A stretch of DNA of 64,000 bases from Pteria penguin (GCA_035048485.1 CM068587.1:33403001-33467000), one strand, 5' to 3'. Positions 24,165 to 36,486 are shown, counted from the stretch's first letter. The notes: generated by a model from the sequence alone, not told the origin. Numbers and translations are program-made.

Positions 24165-25663
24165 CTTAAGTATACTAGTGAGTCCAACTCAGTTACTAAT
24201 ATCAATTATTTAAAACAAATGAAAATCAGACTCCTTTGATACTCAAAATAGATGCAAATGTGATGAAACATTAAATGGCATTATCTGATTATGATAAACA
24301 TTGGAAACATCTAAAAATTGTCAGTATTAAGGCTGTAGGCTGATGAAAAAACAAGTCCTCAGTCACTGTTTTTGTCTTGCTGGAGCAGAATGTCTTTCAA
24401 ATCCCCATTGTTGGCATCTGCACCCACATGGAAAAAAACTTTCAGCTTAATCAAGCTTATGAAGAGATTGGAGTGGGATATTTCTTTTGTGTATTCCTTG
24501 TGATATGACCATTCATTGGGTACTAAAATTTTTATCTTGTGACCTTAACCTTGAGCTTTGAGTCTTTGACCTGTTTTCAAAAAACTAAAATTCTTGGTCA
24601 TAACTTATGAACAGTAAGAGATAGGGATTTAAATATTTTTCATATGTGTTGCTTTTGACAACTCCTTTCTCTGAGTATCAAAAGTTTGGGATTTGTGACC
24701 CTGCCTTTGAAAATTTTCAAAACCTTTATCCTTGGCCATATCTAATGAACAAAAAGAGTTGGTGCTTTTATATTTCACGTCTATACCTTTTGTAAAAAGA
24801 GCTTCAGTGGGTATCCCTCTTAGGAAAAAGACAAGCTCCAAAGCTGCCTGGTTTATATGTTTCGTCTGTAAATTCTTTGACAAAACATGAATATTTTTTA
24901 CCTTCATCATACACTTAAGGGGACCTCACAGAATACGACAAGTCCAAAGGGAAGGAATTTGCATTTGTGGTATGCCATAGGACACACTGTGGCACACATA
25001 GAAGCTTCAGGGACTCAGCAGCCCATTCCTCACACATACAGTTACAGAATACATAAAAGATCATGAGAAAACTTGCCAAGACTTGATAACATACAAAAGA
25101 TAGAAAAATGGCCTAAATGCGGGGCTGCTGTGAATGCAGAGAAGTTGAGAACATAATGTAAATCTTAAGCATTACAAGGCTCTTAACATATACTTTTCAT
25201 GGATTAGATTAGTTAAGAACTCCAAACTCAACAACCAACATGATGCTTAAAATCTTTACATGTCTATGTATTAATAGAATATATCATTTGATGTTCCAAG
25301 TGCATCTTGATTGGCTAATTGGAAATTATAGTGAAACTTGAAAAACAACTAGCTCTACTATTTTCCGACTAATAATTTTCTTTTTATTTTCACATTTCTT
25401 TTTACATATCTTTTTAATGTTCCCTGCATTAAATTAACCCATTTATTTGAATTTTATCATTTTTCACAAGAATTTCTTTGGACAAACAAATATTCCTTAG
25501 GATGGGTACTTTTTGGATGAAGGTCATTCAAGTTAATTTCTGAAAGGTCAAGATCAATAAACTTATATCTCCAAAATATTGGCAAAGGTTTCATATGTCT
25601 TAAACCATTCAGACCATTATCACAATAATTTGTTGTATATACATCTATTTTTCAATAATTTAG
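24165..25663. other. intron 1, remaining part
   Basis: It includes old copies of a repeat with 'gtgttccttgtgatatgacc', 'aacagtaagagatagg' and 'accttgacctt' phrases (24,480-24,740). No additional exon is recognised. It ends ttcaataatttag at the exon 2 acceptor. Confidence 0.5.
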
Positions 25664-25792
25664 GTGGTTGTCCATGGGCATTGCATACAGGTAGTGGAAG
25701 AACTGTTCTTGGTCATATCTTCAACCCCTGTAATGGACTTGATTGTCCAAAGAAGAATGATACTATATACTGGACCAATCAACTCTACAAAT
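25664..25792 (+). CDS. receptor-like ankyrin protein, exon 2: Cys-rich ectodomain
   Basis: The exon is 129 nt, with acceptor tttag and donor T|gtatgt, phase 1 at both ends. It encodes residues 75-117: GGCPWALHTG, GHIFNPCNGLDCPK, then NDTIYWTNQLYK. It adds three cysteines (77, 97, 102) and a sequon (NDT, residue 106). Symmetrical phase-1 exons are typical of modular extracellular domains. No named fold is recognised. The assignment rests on border consensus, unbroken frame and phase agreement with exons 1 and 3. Confidence 0.75.
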
Positions 25793-27447
25793 GTATGTAC
25801 TGTATAAATTTATTTATACAAGAATTGAACATTTTAGCTTGACTATTGGAGAAATCCATGGCATGTGGTTTGATTATGCATGTGCAATTTATATAATTAA
25901 TCTTGGACTATTTGCACCCTTGGAGAAATGGGAAAGGTCCCTTTCTCTATATGCCTTTGTAAAGTTTATGAGCTTTCTCTCCCATTTTTATATGCCCGTC
26001 TCAAGACGGGAAGTCTTATGTTATGGCGTTGTGCGTCCGGCGTCCGGGATAAGCTTGTCTGGCCCATAGCTTCTTCCCCTGTGCATGGATTTCAATAATA
26101 TTTCACAGAATTGTCACTTAGGATTCAAGGGTGTGTCATGACTTTGACTCAAGGTCATAGCTCAACGGTCAAGGTCACAACATGCAAAGTAAGTAAAACG
26201 TTGTTTGGACCACAACTTCTTCCCCTGTGCATGGATTTCAATATTTCACAGAATTGTTACTAAGGACCCAAGGGTGTGTCATGACCTTGACCCAAGGTCA
26301 TAAGTATAAGGTCAAGGTTACAACATGCAAAGTGAGTAAAACTTTGTCCGGGCCATACCTTCTTCCCCTGTGCATGGATTTCAAAAATATTTCACAGAAT
26401 TGTTACACTTGACCCAAGGTCATACATGTAGGTCAAAGGTCAAGGTCACAAAATGGATTTAAATGTCAAGCACCAGGCTTCAAAATTTATTTCCAGAATT
26501 TTTTCACTTTTTTAAAAAAAGAGGAGGGAGATGAAGATTTTGCATTATTTCTTTGTCATTTATTTATCAAGGTGTTGATCCAGGACAGACACCATAAACC
26601 TCAGGGGGTACCATCACGTGACTTTGTCCTTCAGATCAGCTGCATAAACTGACAAACAAAATGTATCAGAGTGATCTAGAAAGATGTATTGTGAAGTTTA
26701 ATGTTTTACTTCTATTTCCAAGTCTTCTTCAGAAGGATTATGATTTAACTTAATACAAATGAAGTCCTGAAGATCCATGAAGGCATGGATCCATGTCAGG
26801 GATGACAGAAACTTTAGAAGGTACCTTCATTTGACAAACTTCAGTCTGGCTAAATAGACCAACATACGCAATGCAAAAGAGCGATTTTAAACGATGTCTT
26901 AATAAATGTTACTGTTTTGGTTCCATCATGATTTCAAATTTTTGATGTGTTTGGACTTTCTCTCTTTTTTGCACATTTTTAGATTATTTAGTGGATTCCT
27001 CATTGTTCAGTACTTGTAATACATTGGGTTTGTATATTTTTTGTGAATTTAATGAAATAAAATTTATTCTGAAAATTGAAAATGTAAAATTTATTTTAGG
27101 ATTTTTCCCAACTTTTTTAGAAGAGGAAGGGGGTTGCACTATATTTGTGTTATATTAAGCTACAATGGACTTGGGTGAAACTTAGCAGTAATAAATTTCT
27201 TATAGTTTTGTCAGATTTTGCTTGATTTGCTCAAATGCAGATATAGGGCAGGAAAAGAATTGTAAAAAGGAATTTAAAAAGAATGAAAGTAGATTTACCA
27301 CAATGTTATATAAGGGTGTGACATTGCATTTTGGTGGACACTGAACTCAGGAAATTTTTATCCTCTCTAATTTTATTATGTGATCAAGGCGAGGTAAACA
27401 ATACTAGCAATTTTGACCAACTTTTTCTTTTTTCTTTTCTTTTTTTT
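25793..27447. other. intron 2, first part: dispersed repeats
   Basis: From 25,988 an element with head tatatgcccgtctcaagacggg is followed by three or four roughly 140-bp units (cacaacttcttcccctgtgc, aagggtgtgtcatgacc, ggtcaaggtcacaa) to about 26,460. The remainder is decayed 'tacaaatgaagtcctgaag'-type repeat. No exon is seen. Confidence 0.55.
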
Positions 27448-29601
27448 AACCCACCTGAGCCAAAAGCTCAAGTGAGCTATAGTCATAGTGCGCCGTCCGT
27501 CGTCCGTCGTCGTCGTCGTCCGTCCGTCGTTAACTTTTTCACATATTCGACTTCTTCTCTGGAACTACATTGCAGATGTGGATCAAACTTTGTGTAAATG
27601 ATGTACTCAAGGTCCCCTACTAAAATTGTGTTCGGGATCCAGATTCCCTCAGGGGTGGATCCAGGGCGGGACCAAAAGTGCCCAAAAGGGTACCCCTCTT
27701 CAAACATCTTCTACTCCAGAACCAGTACATAAATGAGGAAACTAATTGCATTTCAACAATTTATAAAGATGGGTTATTAAAAGTTGTGTTCGGGGTTAAG
27801 ATCCGTCAAATAGAAATTTACGCTTTTTTGACGTGTTTCTGGACTTAGTCATTTCAATGAAGAAAAGTGTCATGTTTTTCAGTTAATTGATATTGATAAT
27901 TTCTTAATGACTATTTTGATCATAATTGTGGTAAGGAATATTATTGTGAAACAATTTTGTCATTATCTCAATTTTTGGATTTTTTATGAATTTTTTAAGA
28001 CTTCCAAAAAAGGGGGGGGGGGTTGGCCATTTTTTTTTACATTTTCAACTTTTTCTACAAAACCACATGAAAGATTTTAATGAAACATGGAATAGATGAA
28101 GTACTGAAAGTCTTCTATCAATTTGGTAAATTTCATCCAAATTGGTTAACAGATAATGCTACCATGTCTAAAAAGTAGGTCTCACAATAGTACATATACC
28201 ACTTGGTAATTGAAATATGGAGAGTAGCGGTTCAAATCCAGCTGTGGTCAAAAAAAAATTTTTTTTTACACATCTAAATAAGTTTTTAGATGTTTCTCAA
28301 CACTCAACATATGAAATTAGGAATTTTACGTTTAAGACTTCCAAAAAAAAAGGGGGGGGGTTGGCCATTTTTCACATTTCAACTTTTTCTACAAAACTGT
28401 TTGAAGGATTTTAATAAATCTTGGTAGAAATAAGTCACTTATAATCCTCTTCAAATTCTGTTGTTTTCGTCCAGATCTCTTTACAGGTGGCGCCACCATA
28501 GTCAAAAGTATGTCACAAAAGAGTTCCCTCCTTTAACAATATTCTTTTTCATACGGGCTGTATACAGAGACAAACAGAATGCATAGAAATGATCTAGAGG
28601 GATGAGTGAAGACGTATTGTCATTTTGGTTCCCTTCCAAAATCAAATTTTAGAATTTTTCTCGACATTTCTTTGGACTTGGTGATTCAATGCAGAAAAAA
28701 GTGTCATATTTCCTAGTTAATTGATGATTTCTTATGGACTATTGTGATCATAATTATGGTAATAATTGTTACCTTGAAAGAATTTTGTCAATATCTCAAT
28801 TTTTGGATTTTCTATGAATTTTTTAAGACTTCCAAATGAGGGTGTATAGGAACAATTCAATCACATTTTTCACTTCTGCTGTTATACCACATGAAAGTTT
28901 TTAGATGTTTCTCAACACTCAACATATGAAATTAGGCAATTTTAAGTTAGATCTGGACAATATTTGAAACAATTTTTGTTCATGACCCAGACTTGAAATC
29001 AGTCAAAGATTTGAATGAAACATGGAATACATGAAGTACTAAAGGTCCTCTCTCAATTTGGTAAATTTCATCCAAATTGGTTAACAGATAATGCCACCAT
29101 GTCTAAAAAGCAGTTCTCACAATGGTACATTTACCATTTGGTAATTGAAATATAGAGAGTAGCGATTCAAATCCAGCTGTGGTCAAAAAAAATTTTTTTT
29201 TCATTTCTTTACACATCTAAATAAGTTTTTAGATGTTTCTCAACACTCAACATATGAAATTAGGCAATTTTAAGTAAGATCTGGACAATATTTGAAACAA
29301 TTGTTGTTCATGACCCAGACTTGAAATCAGTCAACAAAAGGCCCCACCTAAAGAAAATGACTAACTTGTTGCCCTGAATGACTTCTTGCAGAGACAATGG
29401 AAATGCTTAATATCAAAATCACCTGAATGGATGTGCAAAAAAGTGTTGTTTTTTATTCTAGCCTGAAATAAAATTTGACATATTTTCAACATCTGTGTTG
29501 ACTTAGTCACATTAATGCAAAAATAAACGAATCTTCCTTCATGCATGACTGATCATCTAGGTACTCAGGTGAGCGATATAGGCCCACTTGAGCCTCTTGT
29601 T
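27448..29601 (+). mobile_element. long molluscan repeat, copy 1 (CCACCTGAGC...GCCTCTTGTT)
   Basis: The 5' end is an interrupted palindrome (cacctgagccaaaagctcaagtgag) followed by gtccgtcgtccgtcg. The 3' end is ctcaggtgagcgatatagg, cccacttgagcctcttgtta. The segment from about 27,625 is nearly identical to 50,617-52,479, including G-runs and sentences such as ggttaacagataatgccacc. It has no transposase frame and is probably non-autonomous. It lies inside intron 2 of the receptor gene. Confidence 0.75.
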
Positions 29602-29716
29602 ATTAAATCAAAGTCTGTATTTTCCAGTTTCTTATTGCTGTGTAAATAGTTGGCATAGATAATATAGTAGTACAGAAGAAAAGTAGAGATCAGTTATTTG
29701 CAACTTTTACTTCTAG

Positions 29717-29834
29717 ATCCAAGATGTCTCCACCATTATGTACAGACAACTATAAAGGCTACAAAGGCTTTGACTTCTAAAACACTAAATATACTTGAAT
29801 CAACTTTTAAAAGTCCTGAGATACATCAAGGAAG
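29717..29834 (+). CDS. receptor-like ankyrin protein, exon 3: juxtamembrane stalk
   Basis: The exon is 118 nt, with acceptor acttctag and donor AG|gtatga. It enters in phase 1 and leaves in phase 2. It encodes residues 118-156, opening YPRCLHHY (eighth ectodomain cysteine, residue 121) and continuing as a Thr/Ser/Lys-rich stalk (TTIKATKALTSKTLNILEST). It has less intrinsic coding signal than exons 2 and 4, but its two phases are exactly those needed to join them. Confidence 0.65.
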
Positions 29835-30977
29835 GTATGAAAAGTGATGTGTCAAGGTTTATGCTGAGTCCTATTTGTAGATTGCCAGGACAGAATGTGT
29901 AGAGAACTTTAATCAGTGTCCATGTAAACAAAATATTTAACCTTGATCAAAACTAATGAACAGTGAGAGATTGGGGTTTGATATTTGACACATGTATTCC
30001 TTGTGATACGACCTTTTCAATAGAAATCAAAATTTTTTACCTTTAGACCACTACCTTAAACTTTGACCAACTGTTCAGAAATGTTATCCTTGATCAGAAT
30101 TCAATAACAGTAAAAACTGATTCTATTTTCTGATTTCTGATTTCAAATGAGAATTCCTTTTGACAAGCCCAAACACTGGACTGTATCGTCATATTACTGA
30201 AAAATAGTTGAAAGTGACATAAACACCAATCAGCCACCAACAACCCATCGTTTCATTTGGTACAAATTTTTGTTTACTTAATTTAGACACAAGAAATGGC
30301 TTCCATGGAATAGGATGGGGAGTAATTAATCCTGTTTATGGACAAACTCTAGTTTATGTCCAGTTACATTAGCTGCAAAGGTTTATTCGTGTGCAATACC
30401 AGGCTGTTGTTCTGGCATGATTTTAAAGATTTAACGTGAAAGTCTTTTTCTGTGAATCTATCATCAATCTCATAGATCCGTTACATATAGGGTAAACCTA
30501 GTACCTACATTTAACACTATTATTCCAGTAGCTCTTCAGCCAGAAACATTCATGCAACCATAATATGAATGTCTTTGCTTTGACTTATACAGCGGATTCT
30601 TTTTGTTTTTCTGTTAGGCAATATTTCACTCTCTCCTTTTTTTTTTCTTACCTGATCGAGACAAGGAAAACAAACAAATTTTAGTTTGGTCTTATCATCT
30701 TCTCTGGAGAGATAAAAACTTAAATGGAAGAAATCGTTAAAACTCTGAAAAACCATATTACCCAATATATTTGATATTCATTTAAACCTTATCTTTATGA
30801 CATAGTTAGATCCTTATTGGAGTAGTAAGTCCATCCTCAGGACCAGAATCTTTCATGTGCAAGGTTTATTTGGAAAAGACAGTTTCTTTAAAGTATACAC
30901 TACTCACCTTGACCTTTGTAGCTAGTAATCATTGTAAATGTACATGAAACTTTAGAATTACTATTATTTTTGTGTAG
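29835..30977. other. intron 3
   Basis: It contains an old copy of the 'gtattccttgtgatacgacc' repeat (29,930-30,140). An acceptor-like ttaatttag at about 30,288 is followed by some open codons but ends in stops in the needed phase, so it was not used. Confidence 0.5.
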
Positions 30978-31093
30978 GGATGGAGGCACCAATCACTCAT
31001 CTAGTGTAATAGGAGCCTTGACAGGAGGTGTGGTACTGGGGGTCATCGCAATGGCCATATTATGGTACATGTATTATAAAAAGAGAGGACAAT
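30978..31093 (+). CDS. receptor-like ankyrin protein, exon 4: transmembrane helix
   Basis: The exon is 116 nt, with acceptor ttttgtgtag and donor CAA T|gtgagt. It enters in phase 2 and leaves in phase 1. After DGGTNHSSS (sequon at Asn162) comes a single hydrophobic helix, residues about 167-190, VIGALTGGVVLGVIAMAILW. This is stopped by YYKKRG, the basic charge expected on the cytoplasmic side. Two GxxxG spacings (169/173 and 174/178) are compatible with helix pairing. With the signal peptide this predicts a type I membrane protein, outside before and inside after this exon. Confidence 0.85.
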
Positions 31094-31225
31094 GTGAGTA
31101 ATACAGAATTTTTCATGAGTTAAGTTATAGTAGCAAGGAACTATTCAGCTCATGCAATAGTCATAGTTGTTGTTCATAATGTGACATTAAACAATGCTAT
31201 GTAATATTGTTACTTCTCATAATTT

Positions 31226-32164
31226 TTGCCATGGAAGCCAAATATAGTCTCATTTTTGGTTTTTGGACTTGTGGTTTGGATTTATCCATCATCTTTACAT
31301 TTCAACAACTGTCCATGTGTCACTGCTGGTGGACAATTTGTTCCCGAGGACACTTGTCGGGCAGTCTTTTATATATATATGGATAATGTTAATAAGAAAA
31401 CCATAGTGGCTGAGGTGTGGCCCACTATAAAAAGGCCTCAAACTGCAATGTGCAAGGACACGTGCATAGCAGTTAACTTAGGTGTCCCCAATATTATCTT
31501 AAATGATGTTAGAAATCAAATATTTGTGGTAAGCACTAATAATGAACTCTGGTATCAACATGCGGATAGCTTCATAAACATCAAGCCCTGTAAGATTAAA
31601 CTAGTTGACATAATTAAAGATTACCGATTCTCAGCTTATAACTGTGAAATATCTAAATGCGGGACCAAAAATTGCAAAACTTGCAACATCTTAATTACAG
31701 ACAATTCTATTAAGAGTAATTTAACCAAACATACCTTTCATACGCATAGTTTTGGCCATTTGAATTGTAATAGTTCAAATATTGTATACGGTATTGAGTG
31801 TTCTCTCTGTGAGTTAATATATGTTGGAGAAACAAAGGGACAACTCCGTACAAGAGTATCAGGTCACAGGTCCAAAATAAATTGTGGCGGAAACCAATTA
31901 CTCTTTTGCCACTTCAACCAGCCTGACCACTCTCTTCTCTTAATGAAAATTAGAATTATAGAAAAAATATATCACCTCACAAACAATGCCAATTTGAGCA
32001 CTCCGTTTCGTCGGAAAAGAGAAGAATACTGGATAAGACGTCTCGGCACTGCTTCGCCCTATGGATGCAATGACAATAATAGTAGTATTGGTAACCTCAC
32101 TAGTCCTGCGTGTCAATCAGTTAAAGTACTCGGTTTATTCAACAAAAGCCAGAGGAGGCATTGA
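31226..32164 (+). pseudogene. PLE copy C: N-terminal GIY-YIG endonuclease region
   Basis: The frame is about 312 codons. The first dozen codons lie in host DNA and terminal-repeat DNA, so the listed Met is not trusted. The middle has a Cys-rich segment (SKCGTKNCKTCNIL) and then the endonuclease core NIVYGIECSLCELIYVGET (about 31,779-31,838), LRTRVSGHRSK and REEYWIRRLGTASPYGCND. This matches the Cys/His-containing GIY-YIG nuclease of PLEs, which nicks the target DNA to prime reverse transcription. It lies about 1.5 kb upstream of the RT of the same element, on the same strand, which is the reverse of the canonical Penelope order. It ends at a TGA that is CGA in copy B. Confidence 0.85.
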
Positions 32165-32377
32165 AGTCATGGTACACGCAAATACAACAAACTTGAAATA
32201 CGTAATATTTCCTTTGATGCTCTTTTGCCATTTATAAATAAACCTTTGGGCCTTCATCACATTCGTACAAAACTTTATTCTATTTCACTCAGAAAATTAC
32301 ACGAGTTGTAGGCATCGTCCAGACACCGTATATTTACTGATATAAGCTCTGCAGAGTATAGACTAGATGGCATTATT

Positions 32378-33111
32378 ATGGACATATCGACCGCTAGACT
32401 TTTTCGTCCCGTCAAGTCCGATATTTCTATGGAAAAATCTAATCGCCCTTTCATCAAAATTAAATTTGCAAATAAAGGCATTGATTATTTAAATTTTGGC
32501 CAAATTTTAAATCATAAGTCTGTTTTAGAAAAATACCTCCTTATTTCAAAAACAAAGATCCGCCATGTATTTCCTATAGCTACACGCCATCAGTTGCATC
32601 CAAAATTTATAATTACAAAGGGTTTCTACAGTGTCTTGATCTTAGCAACTCTGCATGCCATCCTCAACCGTGTGCATGTTCCTCATCTAATTTTGTATAT
32701 TCTCCTTGTGGCCATGTCATTACTGGTGATCTCGATATTGTTAAAAACACTAAATTAAGAGAACTTTTACTTAAAGGTCCAAAATACAGAGAACCCAGAT
32801 CATTCACATGGAGCCAAAATTTTGAGAATATTATGAACTGCTGCGAGGAATATGCCACACGATGGGCAAAAAGAGAGGAAGTACAGGTCGACAGTCTTTC
32901 GGAATGGATAAAATCTATTGCAGTACTGCTGAGATCAAAAATAAAAAAATTACAAGGTTCTGTAAACACCAGATTCGAATCTATTTTTAAAGATCCTGAT
33001 GTTGTCAGAGAACTTACCTTCCTCCAAGAACATTATATCATTACACCAGCAGATAAATCATCTAATAATTATACATTTACTTGTAAGAAATATATTACTT
33101 TGGTATCCTAG
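32378..33111 (+). pseudogene. PLE copy C: linker with CxC motif and RT fingers, frameshifted
   Basis: It begins MDISTARLFRPVKSDIS, as in copy B. A one-base loss near 32,530 moves the rest to another frame. There PQPCACSSSNFVYSPCGHV is read (Cys-Ala-Cys codons at 32,671-32,679), followed by SFTWSQNFENIMNCCEEYA and FLQEHYIITPADKSSNNYTF. A short insertion near 33,092 breaks the frame again. Confidence 0.8.
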
Positions 33112-33258
33112 TGAAAGAATTAGGATTAAATTCAGCTCCAGCAAATCCTACTTATACTCTCACGAACTTTTCGGTTTCGGAAGTACTCGAGAATCATAAA
33201 TCTGTCCTCAATACGTTTGGTATTGACTCAAATAAATTGAATTTAGAACTTTAGATAT

Positions 33259-34354
33259 TTGTACTACATTCCAAAAATGCACAAAAATCCTTACAAACAA
33301 CGCTTTATCGCTGGTTCCTCGAAGTGTTCCACAAAATCTGTATCGATGCTACTCACAAAATATTATCAGAAATTAAACCTGGCCTTCATAGATATTGCAA
33401 AACAGTATATTCCAGAAGTGGAATTAATCAAATGTGGATCCTTAAAAATTCAAAAGAGTTGTTAGAACATCTAAAATCAAAAGTTTTACTAAAATTCACT
33501 CCATCAAGTCTTTTGACTTTTCGACTCTTTACACAACGATCCCTCATCAGAAATTAAAAGACAGATTAGCGGAAATTATTCAGATTGCTTTTACTAGTAA
33601 AAACGGAAGCCGCAAATTCAAATATATAGTAATAGGCCACGATAAAACTTACTTTGTTAGGGAAAATTCTGATTCCAAAAATAAATACACTGAAACAGCT
33701 GTCATCCAGATGTTGAACTTTCTTATCGATAACATTTTTGTGTTGTTTGGAGGTAAGGGTTTTCAACAAATTGTCGGCATTCCAATGGGCACTAACTGTG
33801 CTCCACTTCTGGCTGACATATTCCTTTACTCATACGAAGCTGAATTCATTCAGTCTTTGCTTTCGCAAGAAAAAAAAAAACAATTGGCTCTTGGCTTCAA
33901 TTTTACTTACAGATATATAGATGACTTGCTTTCAATTAATAATCCTTCATTCGCGGATTACCTTAGCATCATCTATCCAAGTGAACTGGAGGTCAAAGAA
34001 ACCACAGAAAGTAGTAATTCTACTTCGCATTTAGATATTATGTTGTCTTTCGACATTAATGGTCAATTGAACACCTCACTCTATGACAAACGTGACGATT
34101 TCAATTTCGCTATCACAAACTTTTCTTTCATAAGTACGTATTCACATCTCAGTTAATACGTTATTCCAGAGCATATTCAAATTACAATGACTTTGTTCTG
34201 AGGGCTAGGCGACTTTCAGTTAAGCTGCTCAACCAGGGTTATATATGTGCTAGACTAGCAACGTCACTGAGGAAGTTCTACGGACGTTACCAGACTCTTA
34301 TTACTCCATATGATATCTCGTTATCCAGACTTTTAAATGATATTCTGGACTGAG
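33259..34354 (+). pseudogene. PLE copy C: reverse transcriptase palm and thumb, frameshifted
   Basis: Homologous to copies A and B throughout. Motifs are SGINQMWILKNSKELLEHL, GIPMGTNCAPLLADIFLYSY (about 33,780), FTYRYIDDLLSI (about 33,900) and KRDDFNFAITNF. Frame changes lie near 33,360, 33,500, 33,868 and 34,135. The terminal codons DISLSRLLNDILD and TGA are preserved at 34,315-34,354. Confidence 0.85.
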
Positions 34355-34606
34355 ACCGATTCCGATCATTTTACACAGATTTGACACCTTCTATACTAGA
34401 AGGTTACCTAAGGTCTTAAGATGCAGTGTTTATATGACAATATAGAAAAGTCGGTGAACCGTTTTTACTGTTTAATGAAATCTACACAGCAGAAATATAC
34501 AGTGGCGGCTTCGTGCACTATGAAAGGGGAGACCCGGCATATACGATGATCGCAATCAAGTCTAAGTCTGAAAGAATTCTATTTCCCAATGTACATTTAT
34601 ACCATC

Positions 34607-34732
<126 letters not shown>

Positions 34733-34905
34733 AGTTTTCGACATATAATACAACTAGTAAGTGTTCGCTACATTCTAACATAATAGAGTCTATTGACCAT
34801 GAGATGGTTAAGAGTTTAAATCTTAGTTAAATAATAGAGTCATTCAGTCCCACTGACCACTGTACACAGCTGTCTGTAGATCCACGGTGGTGTTTCTAAG
34901 GTTAC

Positions 34906-36298
34906 AACGATCCATAGGTAGCATAGCACACCGTTTCCTTAATTATATTCCTCCCAATGTTATTAGAAAATATCCTGGGAAGATATTTTCTTTAAACGAG
35001 TGTTCATGTCACATGTTCTGTCGTGAATCTTCATTCATTGTCCATATTAATCGATATATACATGTTGAAATCCCACTAAAGTGATGTAACAATAACAGAT
35101 ATGTGTCTCACATTGTATCACTATTTACAGTTTAATTCAGTATAAGGGCAAGGGTTGTCGACTCAACCCATACCCCGGTTTGTCACAAGCGGACAAGGGA
35201 CTCCGTCTCATCCCATACCCTCACATTCTTTCAGGCCATTGGAAGAATCAGATACAGGTTTCCGTTGATGTTCGTCGTCTCAATGTAGGTTTGATCCACT
35301 TTTGGAGCAGAAGGCGTGGCAGTGGGTACTTTAGCATCAAAACTTTTCTTCTCTTGCATCTCAGTTGCATCATCTGACTTCATGTCTGATCTTACCCTCC
35401 AAAATCGTCTGACAATCTTACTTTCCAAAATGTTTTTCTTATATTTCTTATAAATAATTACCGGAACAATAAATTCTATCGCTATGATTACAGAAATCCC
35501 AATATAGCACCACTTTGATAGGGGCTCGTCTACTTTAACTTCTTGTAGATTTCTTATAGTATCAATAAATTTCTCAATTGAAATTGTTCTAATATGTTTC
35601 AATATTTTAGGGATGTTCTCCAGAATAAAATTGTTACTAAAGCTCCCAGATTGTAATCTTTGTTGCACTAAAGTTCTTAATAATATCATCAAACGTTCAT
35701 TTTATTTCATATTTAAACTTGTTCTATGAAAATAAGAGGCCAAATAAATTTGATTACTCGAGGCAGAACAAGATTCATATACTTTTAAAATTCTTAAAGG
35801 AGGCATTGTAGGAATTTTTTAGTGTTCAAGGCTTGCTTACATACTTGAGAAAACGACACCTTAGTCTTGGTAACTATTGCATAGTAATCGTTGGCAATAT
35901 ACTTTGCGTGGAGTTTAGCGTTTAGATTCAGTCGTCTGCGTGACACTTGTATCTTTTCATTGTTTTAACATCTTCGCTAGTGATCCTCTACCATATCGAC
36001 CTAACCCATCAAATTACCATATATGTTGATGAAATAGTACATTGGTTCAAGAAGTTTTTGTTTCAGTTTCTTTATTTGTTAATCGCAAATACCAGATATG
36101 ATGGAAACCGAAATAACATGATTTTTCTATCAATTAAAGCCGTTTATTGTAATTCAGGAGTTAACCATCTCCTTCATGTGTGTATTAACGCATGCCACCT
36201 TACTATGGACATTACTTAAGGCTTTAATTATCATTATCAACAAAAAATTCAAAACCGTAGGTAACGATCCATAGGTAGCAAATCACACCATTTCCTTA
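34906..36298 (-). mobile_element. unidentified element bounded by 36-bp direct repeats
   Basis: The stretch aacgatccataggtagca-a-cacacc-tttcctta occurs at 34,906-34,941 and 36,263-36,298 in the same orientation with about four differences. Between them, on the minus strand, lies a coding remnant (see 35,231-35,692) followed by sequence with no further frame. Short direct repeats around a gene remnant could be the relics of LTRs or a chance pair of dispersed repeats. Confidence 0.3.
35231..35692 (-). CDS. hypothetical membrane protein remnant, 153 codons
   Basis: The frame reads LRTLVQQRLQSGSFSNNFIL, then an amphipathic stretch with KILKHIRTISIEKFIDTI. A strong transmembrane segment (WCYIGISVIIAIEFIVPVII) follows with YKKYKK stop-transfer charge, then a hydrophilic tail. 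Upstream on the same strand the homologous-looking reading continues past one TAA (PLRILKVYESCSASSNQIYL, about 35,810-35,700) and a shifted frame (YAIVTKTKVSFSQVCKQAL, about 35,870). The original protein was therefore longer. The layout of an ectodomain end, one TM and a short tail resembles the end of a membrane glycoprotein, but I do not recognise the family. Confidence 0.45.
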   Translation of the reverse strand: MMILLRTLVQQRLQSGSFSNNFILENIPKILKHIRTISIEKFIDTIRNLQEVKVDEPLSKWCYIGISVIIAIEFIVPVIIYKKYKKNILESKIVRRFWRVRSDMKSDDATEMQEKKSFDAKVPTATPSAPKVDQTYIETTNINGNLYLILPMA

Positions 36299-36486
36299 CA
36301 TTCAGTTTTCTTTGGTCCAGCCTAATTACCTATTCTTAGTTTTCCATTATATATTCCTATTATTTTTTTTACACCTTTTTACCTATTTTTCTGTATATAT
36401 TCCTACTGTTCTTTGTGTTGATCACAAAAGGAAAAAGGAAAAACATTTGAAATGTAGTAATGTAGCTTTATAATGACATGTTTCAG

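Larger units (their letters stand above)
31261..34410 (+). mobile_element. Naiad-type PLE copy C, most complete
   Basis: The copy begins with the last 40-odd bases of the terminal region (ttttggacttgtggtttgga, tttatccatcatctttacat), as expected for a 5' pseudo-LTR. It then encodes a GIY-YIG domain, a CxC linker and an RT. It is cut 3' at aaggttaccta, losing most of the 3' terminal region. Lesions relative to B and A are CGA to TGA near 32,162, TAC to TAG near 32,310, a deletion near 32,530, an insertion near 33,092, a changed segment near 33,250, a short insertion in the A-run near 33,868 and a deletion near 34,135. The element is in sense orientation in intron 4 of the receptor gene. Confidence 0.88.

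Noticed and set aside
30288..30375. Extra exon between exons 3 and 4 of the receptor gene
   Set aside because: The acceptor is plausible, but the frame required by exon 3 hits TAA and no suitable donor restores the phase of exon 4.
31261..34410. In-frame TGA codons in the Naiad-type PLE as possible selenocysteine codons, as known for some clam Naiads
   Set aside because: The TGAs align with CGA (Arg, near 32,162) or TGG (Trp, near 11,424) in sister copies, not with Cys codons, and they sit among ordinary frameshifts. The copy A RT has no internal TGA.
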